DNA from: Caproicibacterium argilliputei
GTDB taxonomy: Bacteria; Bacillota; Clostridia; Oscillospirales; Acutalibacteraceae
Direction: 5' to 3'
NCBI RefSeq assembly: GCF_029211325.2
Contig: NZ_CP135996.1
Coordinates: 2,046,001-2,110,000, forward strand
DNA: 64,000 bases
Shown here: in pieces, positions 52,202 through 60,458 of the stretch
How the letters are laid out: the number at the start of each line of letters is the position of its first letter
How positions within the stretch are numbered: position 1 is the stretch's first letter
Position numbers and translations under genes: made by a program
The notes under the pieces: model-generated
Told to the model about the DNA's origin: nothing
Seen by the model: only the letters and a program-made list of their open reading frames with translations
Database searches by the model: none

Positions 52202-53533
52202 GTGGATAACAATATTCCGGATTATGTGGAGGAGGTTCTTCGGCGTCTGCACGCTGCCGGCTGGCAGGCCTGTCCGGTCGGCGGCTGCGTGCGCGACACG
52301 CTGCTGGGAAAGAAACCGCAGGACTGGGACATCGCCGCCGCCAGCGAGCCACAGCAAACTGAGCAGGCGGTTGCGGATCTGCCCTGTCTGGAAACCGGCA
52401 TCCGCCACGGCACCGTCACTGTGCTGTCCGGCGGCCGCCCGGTAGAGGTCACGACTTTCCGAATTGACGGCAGCTACAGTGACAACCGCCGCCCCGACCG
52501 CGTCACCTTTACGCGCAGTTTACCAGAGGATTTGCGCCGCCGCGACTTTACCGTTAACGCCATGGCATGGGACGACGGCAAGCTGATTGACCTGTTTGGC
52601 GGCAGGGCAGACCTTGCCGCCAAACAAATCCGCTGTGTCGGTGAGCCGGAGGTACGCTTTGCAGAGGACGGTCTGCGCATCCTGCGCGCGTTACGCTTCG
52701 CAAGTGTGCTGGACTTTCAGATAGAATCCGAAACGGCAGCGGCCGTGCACCGGCAGCGTTCGCTGCTTCAAAACATCGCGGCAGAGCGCGTCGGCGCAGA
52801 ACTGGCGAAGCTGCTGTGCGGTGCGGGAGCCGCGCGGATTCTTGCGGACTTTCGCGATGTGATTTTCACGGTCATTCCGGAGCTTGCCGCAGAGGAAAGC
52901 TGCTCGCAGCACAGCCCCTACCACCATTTTGATGTGTGGGGTCACACCGTAAGTGCCGTGGCGGCAGCACCGCCGCAGCTGCTGCCACGCCTGACGATGC
53001 TCCTGCACGACATTGGCAAGCCGCTGTGCCGCACAACGGATGAAAGCGGAACAGATCATTTTTACCGGCACGCGGAAGTCGGTGCACCGCTTGCACGCCG
53101 CGTGCTGCGGCGGCTGCGGTTTTCCACCGCCCTCTGCCAGACTGTGGAAGCAGGCGTACAGCGGCATATGCTGTTTCTGGAGCCGGACGAACACGTTTTA
53201 AGCCGTCGCCTGCGGCAGTTCGGCCCGGAGTTCTGCTTCTTTCTGCTGAATCTGCAGCGTGCGGACACCAAGGCGCAGTCTGCCGCCGTGCAAAGTCGGC
53301 TGCCGGTACTGGACCGCTCGGAGCAAATGCTGCACAGCCTGCTGCAGCGACAGGCGTGCTTCTCACGCAAACAGCTCGCAGTCCGCGGCGGCGACCTGAC
53401 GGCACTGGGGCTGCACGGGCCGGCAGTTGGCAAAGCACTGGAGTCGCTTTTGGACGCTGTCATAGACGGGCGCTGCCCCAATGAAAAAGCTGCGCTGCTG
53501 GCATACTGGAAGCAGCAGTGCTCCAAAACTTAA
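52202..53533 (+). CDS. cca: CCA-adding tRNA nucleotidyltransferase
   Basis: The 443-aa class II nucleotidyltransferase has the catalytic motif GGCVRDTLLGKKPQDWDIAA (DxD), EVTTFRIDGSYSDNRRPDRV, and RRRDFTVNAMAWD with the template ERLRxA-like segment FAEDGLRILRALRFAS. A helical domain with an HD-like site follows (PYHHFDVWGHTVSAVA, MLLHDIGKPLC). It repairs or adds CCA at tRNA 3' ends. GTG start with GGGAGG upstream. Confidence 0.93.
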   Translation: MDNNIPDYVEEVLRRLHAAGWQACPVGGCVRDTLLGKKPQDWDIAAASEPQQTEQAVADLPCLETGIRHGTVTVLSGGRPVEVTTFRIDGSYSDNRRPDRVTFTRSLPEDLRRRDFTVNAMAWDDGKLIDLFGGRADLAAKQIRCVGEPEVRFAEDGLRILRALRFASVLDFQIESETAAAVHRQRSLLQNIAAERVGAELAKLLCGAGAARILADFRDVIFTVIPELAAEESCSQHSPYHHFDVWGHTVSAVAAAPPQLLPRLTMLLHDIGKPLCRTTDESGTDHFYRHAEVGAPLARRVLRRLRFSTALCQTVEAGVQRHMLFLEPDEHVLSRRLRQFGPEFCFFLLNLQRADTKAQSAAVQSRLPVLDRSEQMLHSLLQRQACFSRKQLAVRGGDLTALGLHGPAVGKALESLLDAVIDGRCPNEKAALLAYWKQQCSKT

Positions 53534-53613
53534 ATTCTTTCAGAAAAGTTCGACAGAGAGTGCGGGTCTTTTCCGGACAAAGCCGTTACAATAGCAGGCA
53601 GGAGTTGATAGAT

Positions 53614-54438
53614 ATGCTGGAAGCAAAAATCCTGCCCGAAGCTGACCTGCAGCCGCCGAAGCCCATCCTTCACCGCAGCCGCCGCTGCTCCGCAGGGGAG
53701 CGCGCCGCGCGCATCCGCGTCAAAGCACTCAGTCTGCTGCTGGTCGGTGCCGTTGCCTGCGGCTCTCTGGGGCTGGTCAATGCCAGTGCGCTGCCACAGA
53801 CCACCGCGACACTGAAAAGCGCGGACAAAGTGCCGGTTGCCATGCAGCTGCGCCTGCCGTTCTGCAGCAAACAGAAGCTGCTGCCAAACGGCAGCGAGGC
53901 GGTCAGCACCCTGATGCTGCTGCATTACTGGGGCATTCCCGCAGATTTAGACCGTGTGGTGTCCGCTTTGGAAACCGCACCCCTGCAGAAACAGGGTGCC
54001 GGTCTGACCGGCCCCGACCCCGAAAATGCCTTTGCGGGCAATCCACGAAAGAAGGGCAGTGCAGGCTGCTTTGCCCCGCCGCTGGTACGGCTTTTCACCA
54101 AGTTTCTGCCACCGCTTTTGCGTGCGAAGGACGCCACCGGCACTTCTCTGGAGCAGCTTTCCAAAGAGAACATTGCAGCCGGCGAGCCGGTGCTCATCTG
54201 GGCAACTGCCTCCATGTGCGCACCCGCAGAAACCATTCACTGGACCCTGCCGGATCAAAGTTCCTTTGACTGGCCCGTCAACACGGTGTGCATGGTGCTG
54301 GTCGGCTACGACGACTCCGCCTACTGGCTGGAAGACCCCAGCCGCGAAAGCGGCCCCACCCGCTGGGACAAGCAGTTGGTCAAAAAGCGGTACGAAGCGC
54401 TTGGCAGCCACTGTCTGGTGGTTTCCAAGGCGCCGTAA
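53614..54438 (+). CDS. C39-like papain-fold protein lacking catalytic residues
   Basis: The 274-aa protein has a basic N-terminal tail, a membrane helix (VKALSLLLVGAVACGSLGLV) and an extracellular C39_2/YvpB-like domain. The site that is normally NGCE reads LPNGSEAVSTLMLLHYWG, placing Ser94 where the nucleophile Cys should be. The catalytic His position before MVLxGYD is Val225 (NTVCMVLVGYDD). Only the Asp of LEDPSRES remains. The rest of the fold, ending KKRYEALGSHCLVVSKA, is intact, so it looks like a binding pseudoenzyme, not a decayed gene. ATG 53614 has AGGAG upstream; a longer frame from 53518 overlaps cca. Confidence 0.75.
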   Translation: MLEAKILPEADLQPPKPILHRSRRCSAGERAARIRVKALSLLLVGAVACGSLGLVNASALPQTTATLKSADKVPVAMQLRLPFCSKQKLLPNGSEAVSTLMLLHYWGIPADLDRVVSALETAPLQKQGAGLTGPDPENAFAGNPRKKGSAGCFAPPLVRLFTKFLPPLLRAKDATGTSLEQLSKENIAAGEPVLIWATASMCAPAETIHWTLPDQSSFDWPVNTVCMVLVGYDDSAYWLEDPSRESGPTRWDKQLVKKRYEALGSHCLVVSKAP

Positions 54439-54491
54439 AGCGGCATACTTCTTCGCTGCCGCGCATACTCCTAGTGCAGGGGGTGAAGTGT

Positions 54492-54827
54492 ATGCACAGC
54501 AGGGTTTACGATATGCACCGCAAGGAGGTCATCAATATCCGCGACGGCACCCGTATTGGCAACGTCGGGGATATTGAAATCGACACGATTACCGCATCGG
54601 TTTTGTCCCTGGTGATTTACGGCCGCCTGCGCTTTTTTGGGCTGCTCGGGCGCGAGGATGACCGCATCATCCCCTGGTCCGACATCCGCGTGATTGGGGA
54701 GGACATCATTCTGGTGGACACGCAGCACATACCACAGGACAACCGCCGGTGGCTTTCCCGCGCCACAGATGTGCCGCCGACGCCGGAGCACACACCGCCG
54801 GCACGGGAAACTGGCCCTAAAAAGTAA
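54492..54827 (+). CDS. ylmC: YlmC/YmxH family sporulation-associated PRC-barrel protein
   Basis: This 111-aa protein starts with the family signature HSRVYDMHRKEVINIRDGTR and IGNVGDIEIDTITASVLSLV. It continues with a second PRC-barrel-like half (IIPWSDIRVIGEDIILVD) and a Pro-rich tail. It is widely conserved in spore formers with no defined activity. The start at 54492 has GGGGGTGAAG upstream; a longer frame from 54288 runs inside the preceding gene. A terminator follows. Confidence 0.88.
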   Translation: MHSRVYDMHRKEVINIRDGTRIGNVGDIEIDTITASVLSLVIYGRLRFFGLLGREDDRIIPWSDIRVIGEDIILVDTQHIPQDNRRWLSRATDVPPTPEHTPPARETGPKK

Positions 54828-54838
54828 ACAGACTTCGT

Positions 54839-54879
54839 GAAAGCGTACCGCCGGCGGCGGGGGCGCTTTCCTTTTTTTG
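54839..54879 (+). terminator. terminator after ylmC
   Basis: GAAAGCG pairs with CGCTTTC with inner GC pairing (CCGCCGG), followed by CTTTTTTT. Confidence 0.8.
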
Positions 54880-54961
54880 CACTGCTTTAATATCCAAAAG
54901 CATTGACATCAAACGCCCATTGCGGTATGCTAAAAGTAAAAACAAAGGTGGGATTTACGCG

Positions 54962-55156
54962 ATGGCTCTGCAAAAACAAGTCCCCTGCCCCTGCAGGTTT
55001 ACACGCTGCAGGCGGCATGGGGACTGTGCGGCGTGTCGGGTTTACCACCAGGAAAAGGGCAGCCCGACCGCCTGCGAGCGGTTGAAAAGGAAAAAGGCGG
55101 AACAGCCGCAGGCGCCCAAAACGCACCATTCGGATTTGGAGGGAACAAACCCATGA
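54962..55156 (+). CDS. small cysteine-rich protein coupled to gatB
   Basis: This 64-aa cytoplasmic protein has seven Cys in its first 40 residues (CPCRFTRCRRHGDCAACRVY, then ACERLKRKKAE) and a hydrophilic tail. The CPC-x4-C-x5-C-x2-C-x2-YH pattern recurs in short uncharacterised Firmicutes proteins and suggests a zinc knuckle. Its TGA overlaps the gatB ATG by 4 bp, so the two are translated together. A role in tRNA amidation is possible from position only. The ribosome site is GGTGG. Confidence 0.6.
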   Translation: MALQKQVPCPCRFTRCRRHGDCAACRVYHQEKGSPTACERLKRKKAEQPQAPKTHHSDLEGTNP

Positions 55157-56568
55157 GCAAATATGAGCTGGTCGCCGGGCTGGAAACCCACGTGGAACTG
55201 GCAACCAAAACCAAAATTTTCTGCGGCTGCACCACCGCGTTCGGCGGCGAGCCAAACACCCACTGCTGCCCGGTGTGCATCGGCCTGCCCGGCAGCCTGC
55301 CGAAGCTGAACAAAAAAGTGGTGGAGTACGCTGTTCTGGCGGGGCTTGCGACCCATTGTGAGATTGCGGAAATCAGCAAAATGGACCGAAAAAATTACGT
55401 GTACCCCGACCTGCCGAAAGCCTACCAAATTTCACAGTATGACCGTCCGCTGTGCAAGGGCGGGTACATTTTGCTTTCCAACGGACGTAAAATCCGCATC
55501 ACCCGCATCCACATTGAGGAGGACGCGGGCAAGCTGGTTCATTCCCGTGGAAATACCTATGTGGATTACAACCGGGGCGGTGTTCCACTGATTGAAATTG
55601 TCAGTGAACCGGACATTCGCTCTCCGGAAGAAGCTAAGGAATACGTCGAAAAGCTGCAGTTTCTCATGCGGTACATCGGTGTATCCGACTGCAAAATGGA
55701 GGAAGGCTCCATGCGCTGCGACGTCAACGTTTCCGTGCGCCCGCAGGGAACCGAGGCGCTGGGCACCCGCACGGAAATTAAAAATATGAACAGTATCAGT
55801 TTCATCACCAAGGCGATGGCTTACGAGTTTGACCGCCAGTGCGACCTGCTGGATTCCGGCGATACGGTAACACAGGAAACCCGCCGCTACAACGAAGCGG
55901 ATGACTGCACCGAAAGTATGCGCGGCAAAGAGGATGCGCAAGACTACCGTTACTTCCCGGAGCCGGATCTGCCCACCATCCGCATTCCGCGCGCATGGGT
56001 GGAACAGCTGCGCGGGCAGCTGCCGGAAGACCCGGACGCACGCATCAAACGCTGGACGGTCAAAGCGGGCATCAGTGAAACGGACGCACGACAGCTGCTG
56101 CGCTACCGCAGGGTTGCTGATTACTTTGACCGCGCCGCCGCAGGGCTGACAAGCGGCAAGTCTGCCGCCGCCTGTATTCTGGGACAAATTTTCCGCCGCA
56201 TGGAAACGGAAGCGGACAAAGAGCGTTTCACCGTTTCCGTTTCTCCGGAAAACCTGAACGCCCTGTTAAAGCTTCTGGACGCTGGCAAAATCCGTATGAA
56301 TCTTGTAAAATCCACACTGGAAAAAATGCTGGATACCGGCAAGCCCTATGACGCCTTCTTAAACGAAAGTGACCTTGCCGGCATGGACGACAGCCAGCTG
56401 GAGGCACTGTGCAAAGATGCGCTTGCGCAGAACCCCAAAGCCGTGGAGGACTACCGCGCAGGCAAAGAAAAGGCCGTCAAGGCACTGGTCGGTGCCGTCA
56501 TGAAAGCTACCCGCGGCCGCGCGGATGCCCAGAAAGCCGAGCAGCTGCTCCTACAGCTGATGGCATAA
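55153..56568 (+). CDS. gatB: Asp-tRNA(Asn)/Glu-tRNA(Gln) amidotransferase subunit B
   Basis: The 471-aa protein begins YELVAGLETHVELATKTKIF and has the zinc-binding CGCTTAFG...THCCPVC cluster, PKAYQISQYDRPLCKGGYIL, LVHSRGNTYVDYNRGGVPLI and a C-terminal YqeY/tail domain that binds the tRNA elbow. GatB phosphorylates Asp-tRNA(Asn) or Glu-tRNA(Gln) and amidates it with ammonia from GatA. It is separated from gatCA (36.9-38.7 kb). ATG 55153 has GGAGGG upstream. Confidence 0.95.
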   Translation: MSKYELVAGLETHVELATKTKIFCGCTTAFGGEPNTHCCPVCIGLPGSLPKLNKKVVEYAVLAGLATHCEIAEISKMDRKNYVYPDLPKAYQISQYDRPLCKGGYILLSNGRKIRITRIHIEEDAGKLVHSRGNTYVDYNRGGVPLIEIVSEPDIRSPEEAKEYVEKLQFLMRYIGVSDCKMEEGSMRCDVNVSVRPQGTEALGTRTEIKNMNSISFITKAMAYEFDRQCDLLDSGDTVTQETRRYNEADDCTESMRGKEDAQDYRYFPEPDLPTIRIPRAWVEQLRGQLPEDPDARIKRWTVKAGISETDARQLLRYRRVADYFDRAAAGLTSGKSAAACILGQIFRRMETEADKERFTVSVSPENLNALLKLLDAGKIRMNLVKSTLEKMLDTGKPYDAFLNESDLAGMDDSQLEALCKDALAQNPKAVEDYRAGKEKAVKALVGAVMKATRGRADAQKAEQLLLQLMA

Positions 56569-56579
56569 CTCTGCCAACA

Positions 56580-56634
56580 GAAAATCCCTCTGCACGGTCT
56601 GCCGTTTTGAAGCAGACTTTGCAAAGGGATTTTT
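56580..56634. terminator. terminator between gatB and the ABC importer
   Basis: AAAATCCCT...GGTCTGC pairs with GCAGACT...AGGGATTTT, with T runs outward, between convergent genes. Confidence 0.75.
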
Positions 56635-56646
56635 TACACCGTAAGG

Positions 56647-57681
56647 CTACTTTGCCGCTTTCACAAACTGCATATCCACCAGCATATCGTAGGAATATGT
56701 GCCGGTGTAAATTCCGGTTTTTTGGAGCACATCCATATCATTATCGACTGCTTTTTTTGAAATCAGGCCGTCGACACTCCACAGATGGTCTTCATAGGCG
56801 CGGTCCAGCGAAGCCTGCAGCTGCGTTTCTGTCAGTGTTGGAAACTCCGCCTGCAAATCCTTTTTGGCAAGTACCTTGTCGTTCTGTACAGTTTTCAGTG
56901 CCTTTAAAATAGCGTTTACAAATTTCTGCACGGTCTGCGGATCCTTTTGAATTGTCGACTTTTTCACCCCGAAAACCGAATAGGAGTAATCGCCGAGGTC
57001 GGTAAACTTATAAAACGGTTCTTCCCAAACGCCCTTTTCCATGCCGTCACAAATCTGTGGCTCCGCGCCGTTTCCAATCTGACCGTTGCCGTTTTGCAGC
57101 ATGGAAACTACGGTGGCGGCATCGCCCGGCTCCAACAGGCGCGCGTCCTTTTCCGGGTCAAGACCAAGCTGCAGCAGCAGGTAGCGCGTCAGCAGGTTCG
57201 GGGAACCGCCGTGGCGGCCCGCAACAATGGTTTTTCCCTTTAAAAAGCTTTTCAGGTCGGCAGGACTGCTGCTTTTCGGCGCCAGCCCTTTTTTCGCAAC
57301 CAAATATACATTTGCACGGTTCACACAGTTGACCACTGCGGTGACCGGGTCTGCATTCCCTTTGTTGCCCAGCGCATTGGAATCCACACCGCCGATGACC
57401 CCCCATGCGCTGCCGCTGATAACCGCAGTCACGTGCGTGCCGCCGGTAGCTTGGATGACTTTCACATCCAGCCCCTGCTCCTGAAAGTACCCCTCGCGCT
57501 GCGCCACGTACAGCGGCAGATAGCCAATCAGGTGCACCGGCTCCGCAATCACCAGCTGCCTGCGCGTATCGCTGCCGGACGCGGTCTTGGCAGGTGCACA
57601 GGCGGCGGTTCCGGCTGTCAGCAGCGCTGCGGCGGTTCCGACCGCCAGAATCCGCCGCCAAAGCTTGCTTATTCGTTTCAT
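56647..57681 (-). CDS. NitT/TauT/SsuA-type substrate-binding lipoprotein
   Basis: The 344-aa protein has a lipoprotein signal (RILAVGTAAALLTAGTAAC). The NMT1/SsuA-like fold follows: VHLIGYLPLYVAQREGYFQE and GLDVKVIQATGGTHVTAVIS with the ligand-site loop, then SFLKGKTIVAGRHGGSPNLL. Substrates of the family include sulfonates, nitrate, taurine and pyrimidine vitamin precursors; which one applies is not clear. The start at 57681 has AGGGGGAA upstream. A 550-residue frame from 58299 runs antisense-frame through the permease and is not the start. Confidence 0.88.
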   Translation of the reverse strand: MKRISKLWRRILAVGTAAALLTAGTAACAPAKTASGSDTRRQLVIAEPVHLIGYLPLYVAQREGYFQEQGLDVKVIQATGGTHVTAVISGSAWGVIGGVDSNALGNKGNADPVTAVVNCVNRANVYLVAKKGLAPKSSSPADLKSFLKGKTIVAGRHGGSPNLLTRYLLLQLGLDPEKDARLLEPGDAATVVSMLQNGNGQIGNGAEPQICDGMEKGVWEEPFYKFTDLGDYSYSVFGVKKSTIQKDPQTVQKFVNAILKALKTVQNDKVLAKKDLQAEFPTLTETQLQASLDRAYEDHLWSVDGLISKKAVDNDMDVLQKTGIYTGTYSYDMLVDMQFVKAAK

Positions 57682-57695
57682 CAAGTTTCCCCCTG

Positions 57696-58577
57696 TCAGG
57701 AATGAATGTTGGCTAAATGCCGTGAAAGCCACTTTTCCAGCAGCACAACGCCGCAGTACATGAGCATGGAAAGGATGGACAGCACAAAAACCCCCACCCA
57801 TACCAGATTGATGTCCAAAATAGTTCCGGCATAAATGACCATGCGCCCCACGCCGTGTTCCGAGGCAATAAATTCCCCAACGATGGCACCCGCAAGTGCA
57901 AGCGCAATATTGACGCGCAGGCTGCTGATAATCCACGGCAGCGACCACGGCACCACGACTTTCAAAAAGACCTGGCTGCGTTTGGCACCCAGTGAGTACA
58001 TCAACGTTTCCATGGCATGGTCCACACTCTTTACCCCACTGTAAGCATACAGCGCGGTGGTAATCACCGTCATCAGAAACGCAAGAATAACTTTGGAGGC
58101 AAAACCGATGCCAAACAAAATGACCAGTACCGGTCCAAGTGCCAGCTTCGGCAGCGCATTGAAAACAATCAGATACGGTTCGCTGATGCCCGCGTAGGCT
58201 TTTGACCACCAAAAGGACAGCCCCAGCAGGGAACCGACAGCCGTACCGGTCAGAAACCCAAGGATGGTGGAGCCAGAGGTGTACAGAATGTCGTTCCACA
58301 GCGTGCCGGTGGTCAGCTGCTCCCAGGTGGTCTTCAAAATTGCACTGGGACAGCTCCAGTAGTAGGCATCCAGCCAGCCGGCACGCACGGCAAGCTCCCA
58401 GCCTGCAAACAGTACAATGCCCACCAGAATTCGCCCAAGGTGCACGCGGACTTTGCGCCGCTTTTCCAGTGCTTCCTCCTCAACCTGCACCAAAGGCACC
58501 TCACGCTGACGTGCACGCGATATCTGTGCCGGCGCACGTGCAGCCGCCGGACTTTCTCTCTCTCCTGCAGTTGTCAT
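57696..58577 (-). CDS. NitT/TauT/SsuC-type ABC permease
   Basis: The 293-aa protein has a hydrophilic N-terminal tail of about 60 residues, then six helices (LGRILVGIVLFAGWELAVRA, GLSFWWSKAYAGISEPYLIV). The BPD inner-membrane signature is MYSLGAKRSQVFLKVVVPWS, and ALAGAIVGEFIASEHGVGRM is the typical C-terminal block. It lies between its ATPase (13 bp upstream) and binding protein (14 bp downstream). Confidence 0.92.
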   Translation of the reverse strand: MTTAGERESPAAARAPAQISRARQREVPLVQVEEEALEKRRKVRVHLGRILVGIVLFAGWELAVRAGWLDAYYWSCPSAILKTTWEQLTTGTLWNDILYTSGSTILGFLTGTAVGSLLGLSFWWSKAYAGISEPYLIVFNALPKLALGPVLVILFGIGFASKVILAFLMTVITTALYAYSGVKSVDHAMETLMYSLGAKRSQVFLKVVVPWSLPWIISSLRVNIALALAGAIVGEFIASEHGVGRMVIYAGTILDINLVWVGVFVLSILSMLMYCGVVLLEKWLSRHLANIHS

Positions 58578-58590
58578 GTCGTCGCCCCTT

Positions 58591-59394
58591 TCATGCCGTC
58601 TGCGGTTCTGAAACAGGCTCCGGAACCGCATTCCCGGTATAGAGCAGGTTCAGCAGAAAATGCTTCAGTTCCATAAACTGCGGAGAAGTCATATCTTCCG
58701 GCGTGCGCGGCCGCTCGATTGGCACGGTAATTTTTGTACGAATCCGACCGGGACGCGGCGTAAAAACATAAATGTCGTCCGAAAGGTAAATTGCTTCGTC
58801 AATGTCATGTGTGACAAATAGAATGGTTTTCCCAAAGTCGCGCCAAATTTCCAAAAGCCAATTCTGCATGGAAAGGCGCGTTTGCGCGTCCAGCGCGCCG
58901 AACGGCTCATCCAGCAGAATGATATCCCGGTCATACAGCAGGGTACGCAGCAACGCCGCCCGCTGGCGCATACCACCGGAAAGCTCCTCCGGATAATGAT
59001 TTTCAAATCCCTGCAGACCGTATTTTTGCAGGAGGGGCAGCGCACGCGCCAGTGCTTTTGCTTTAGGTACGCCGCGCACCTCCAGCCCCAAAATGACATT
59101 GTTGGCAATGGTGCGCCACGGCAGCAGCAGATCTTTCTGCAGCATATACCCAACGTAACCGGTTCTGCCCAGAATATTTTCACCGTCTGCCGTCACCTCG
59201 CCGGAAGTCGGCAGCAAAAGACCGGCAATCACGTTGAACAGCGTGGATTTGCCGCAGCCGGAAGGCCCGATGATGCTGGCAAAGCGTCCCTCCTCCACGG
59301 AAAGGTTCACGTGGCTGAGGGACACGACATCTCCGCCCTTTTTGTGAAACGTCTTACAGATGTCTGTGACTTCCACTTTGCCCTTTAAACTCAT
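58591..59394 (-). CDS. NitT/TauT/SsuB-type ABC ATP-binding protein
   Basis: The 267-aa ATPase has Walker A GPSGCGKSTLFN, the Q-loop GYMLQKDLLLPWRT, signature LSGGMRQRAALLRTLL, Walker B DIILLDEPFGALD and H-loop FVTHDIDEA. It powers the permease encoded next. ATG 59394 is preferred to an upstream TTG at 59403. The promoter is not obvious: the gene starts 39 bp after the terminator of the preceding gene. Confidence 0.94.
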   Translation of the reverse strand: MSLKGKVEVTDICKTFHKKGGDVVSLSHVNLSVEEGRFASIIGPSGCGKSTLFNVIAGLLLPTSGEVTADGENILGRTGYVGYMLQKDLLLPWRTIANNVILGLEVRGVPKAKALARALPLLQKYGLQGFENHYPEELSGGMRQRAALLRTLLYDRDIILLDEPFGALDAQTRLSMQNWLLEIWRDFGKTILFVTHDIDEAIYLSDDIYVFTPRPGRIRTKITVPIERPRTPEDMTSPQFMELKHFLLNLLYTGNAVPEPVSEPQTA

Positions 59395-59432
59395 TTGCTT
59401 CAACCCTTTCCTGTTAAAAAATGAAGAACTCC

Positions 59433-59474
59433 AAAAAAAGCCGCCGGTCGGCCTTTGCGGCGCAAACCGGCGAC
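59433..59474 (-). terminator. terminator between the DUF2294-like gene and the ABC operon
   Basis: On the minus strand CGCCGGT pairs with ACCGGCG around an internal GCGCCGC loop, followed by seven T. Confidence 0.7.
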
Positions 59475-59488
59475 TGGGCCGGCTCTTC

Positions 59489-59872
59489 TCAAAGAAGCTC
59501 CGGCAGCTCGCTCAGGTAGCTTTGAAAATCGCGCTCCAGGTATATGACGGTACCAGAGGTTTCGGTCATCGCGTCATAATCCTTGAAAATCGCGGTAATT
59601 TGCAGATGAAATCGTTTTTCCAGCTCCTCTTTGATTTTTTCCTTGAAAATCTGCGCCAGCAGATAGTCCAGGTAACTGGTGATATTCGGCACACGGGAAT
59701 CCAGCGTTTTCAACACCGGCGCCCGGCCATTGCAGGAAAGGACAATAATCCGCTTCCCCTCCAGCTCCACGTTCTGCTGGCGCACCCCACCGTGAAAAAT
59801 TTCTTTGTTGACCGCATTGTAAGTTTTCAGCAGTTCCTGCTTAAACTCACCAACAGCAAGCGACACCTGCAT
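59489..59872 (-). CDS. DUF2294-like small protein
   Basis: The 127-aa protein has the pattern LLKTYNAVNKEIFHGGVRQQ, then VELEGKRIIVLSCNGRAPVL, a helical stretch (YLLAQIFKEKIKEELEKRF) and AIFKDYDAMTETSGTVIYLE. I recognise it as DUF2294-like; its function is unknown. The start at 59872 has AAAGGAGG immediately upstream; a longer frame from 60085 lacks one. It is followed by its own terminator. Confidence 0.65.
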   Translation of the reverse strand: MQVSLAVGEFKQELLKTYNAVNKEIFHGGVRQQNVELEGKRIIVLSCNGRAPVLKTLDSRVPNITSYLDYLLAQIFKEKIKEELEKRFHLQITAIFKDYDAMTETSGTVIYLERDFQSYLSELPELL

Positions 59873-60094
59873 TCCTCCTTTCCTCTCTGCCTCTGCGCAG
59901 ATAAAGAAAAGACGCAGGAAGCGCAACCCTCCAAAAGCGTCTCTGCTTTCTGACACGTAGCCGGCTTTGAAAAACATTTCCAATACCATAATATACAGCA
60001 AGAGGGAAACTGCCAATCTTTTTTGCGTCTGTTTCTGATTTTTCGCCGCAGTGTTCTGAAACGAAAATTCTGCCGAAATCTCCAAGAGAAAGGC

Positions 60095-60123
60095 TTGACG
60101 AAACAGAATTTGTACGATATAAT
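60095..60123 (+). promoter_or_regulatory. sigma-A promoter of tRNA-Thr
   Basis: TTGACG (60095-60100), a 17-bp spacer and TATAAT (60118-60123) lie 15 bp before the tRNA. Confidence 0.8.
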
Positions 60124-60138
60124 AAGGAAGTTCGATTT

Positions 60139-60214
60139 GCTACTGTGGCTCAGTTGGTAGAGCAGCTGATTCGTAATCAGCAGGTCGGCAGTTCGAGTCT
60201 GCCCAGTAGCTCCA
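60139..60214 (+). tRNA. tRNA-Thr (anticodon CGT)
   Basis: The 76-nt cloverleaf has acceptor GCTACTG/CAGTAGC, anticodon stem GCTGA/TCAGC with loop TTCGTAA (anticodon CGT, reading ACG), T loop TTCGAGT, discriminator T and an encoded CCA. A consensus promoter precedes it and a strong terminator follows. Confidence 0.95.
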
Positions 60215-60225
60215 ACCAGTATTAG

Positions 60226-60265
60226 AATAGGGGTAATCCGTATTATGCGGATTGCCCCTATTTTA
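60226..60265 (+). terminator. terminator of tRNA-Thr
   Basis: AATAGGGGTAATCCG pairs with CGGATTGCCCCTATT around a 7-nt loop, then TTTT. Confidence 0.9.
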
Positions 60266-60295
60266 ATTATCTATAAAAAACGAAGAGAACAGGAC

Positions 60296-60370
60296 TTGAC
60301 TTTTACAACAGAACGTTTGAAACTGATTGTACTGTCCGCCGCACAGCTAAAGCTTTTGACGGAAAAGTGA
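60296..60370 (+). pseudogene. fragment of a GNAT N-acetyltransferase gene
   Basis: A 24-residue frame from TTG 60296 reads LTFTTERLKLIVLSAAQLKL then LTEK and stops. The TERLKLI..L.A.QL pattern is the usual start of GNAT acetyltransferases. No continuation is seen in the next 90 bp, so this is a truncated relic beside the tRNA. Confidence 0.4.
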
Positions 60371-60458
60371 CCGCATTGTTGTCATTTCGGCTGATTTCAC
60401 ATTTTATCCATTCACCGAAATACATACCACCTTTAAGGGAATCCAAAGGAACTGCTAT

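Noticed and set aside
57682..58299. N-terminal extension of the NitT/TauT binding protein to 550 residues
   Set aside because: The extension lies entirely inside the permease gene in another frame. A lipoprotein signal peptide begins at 57681 behind a ribosome site.
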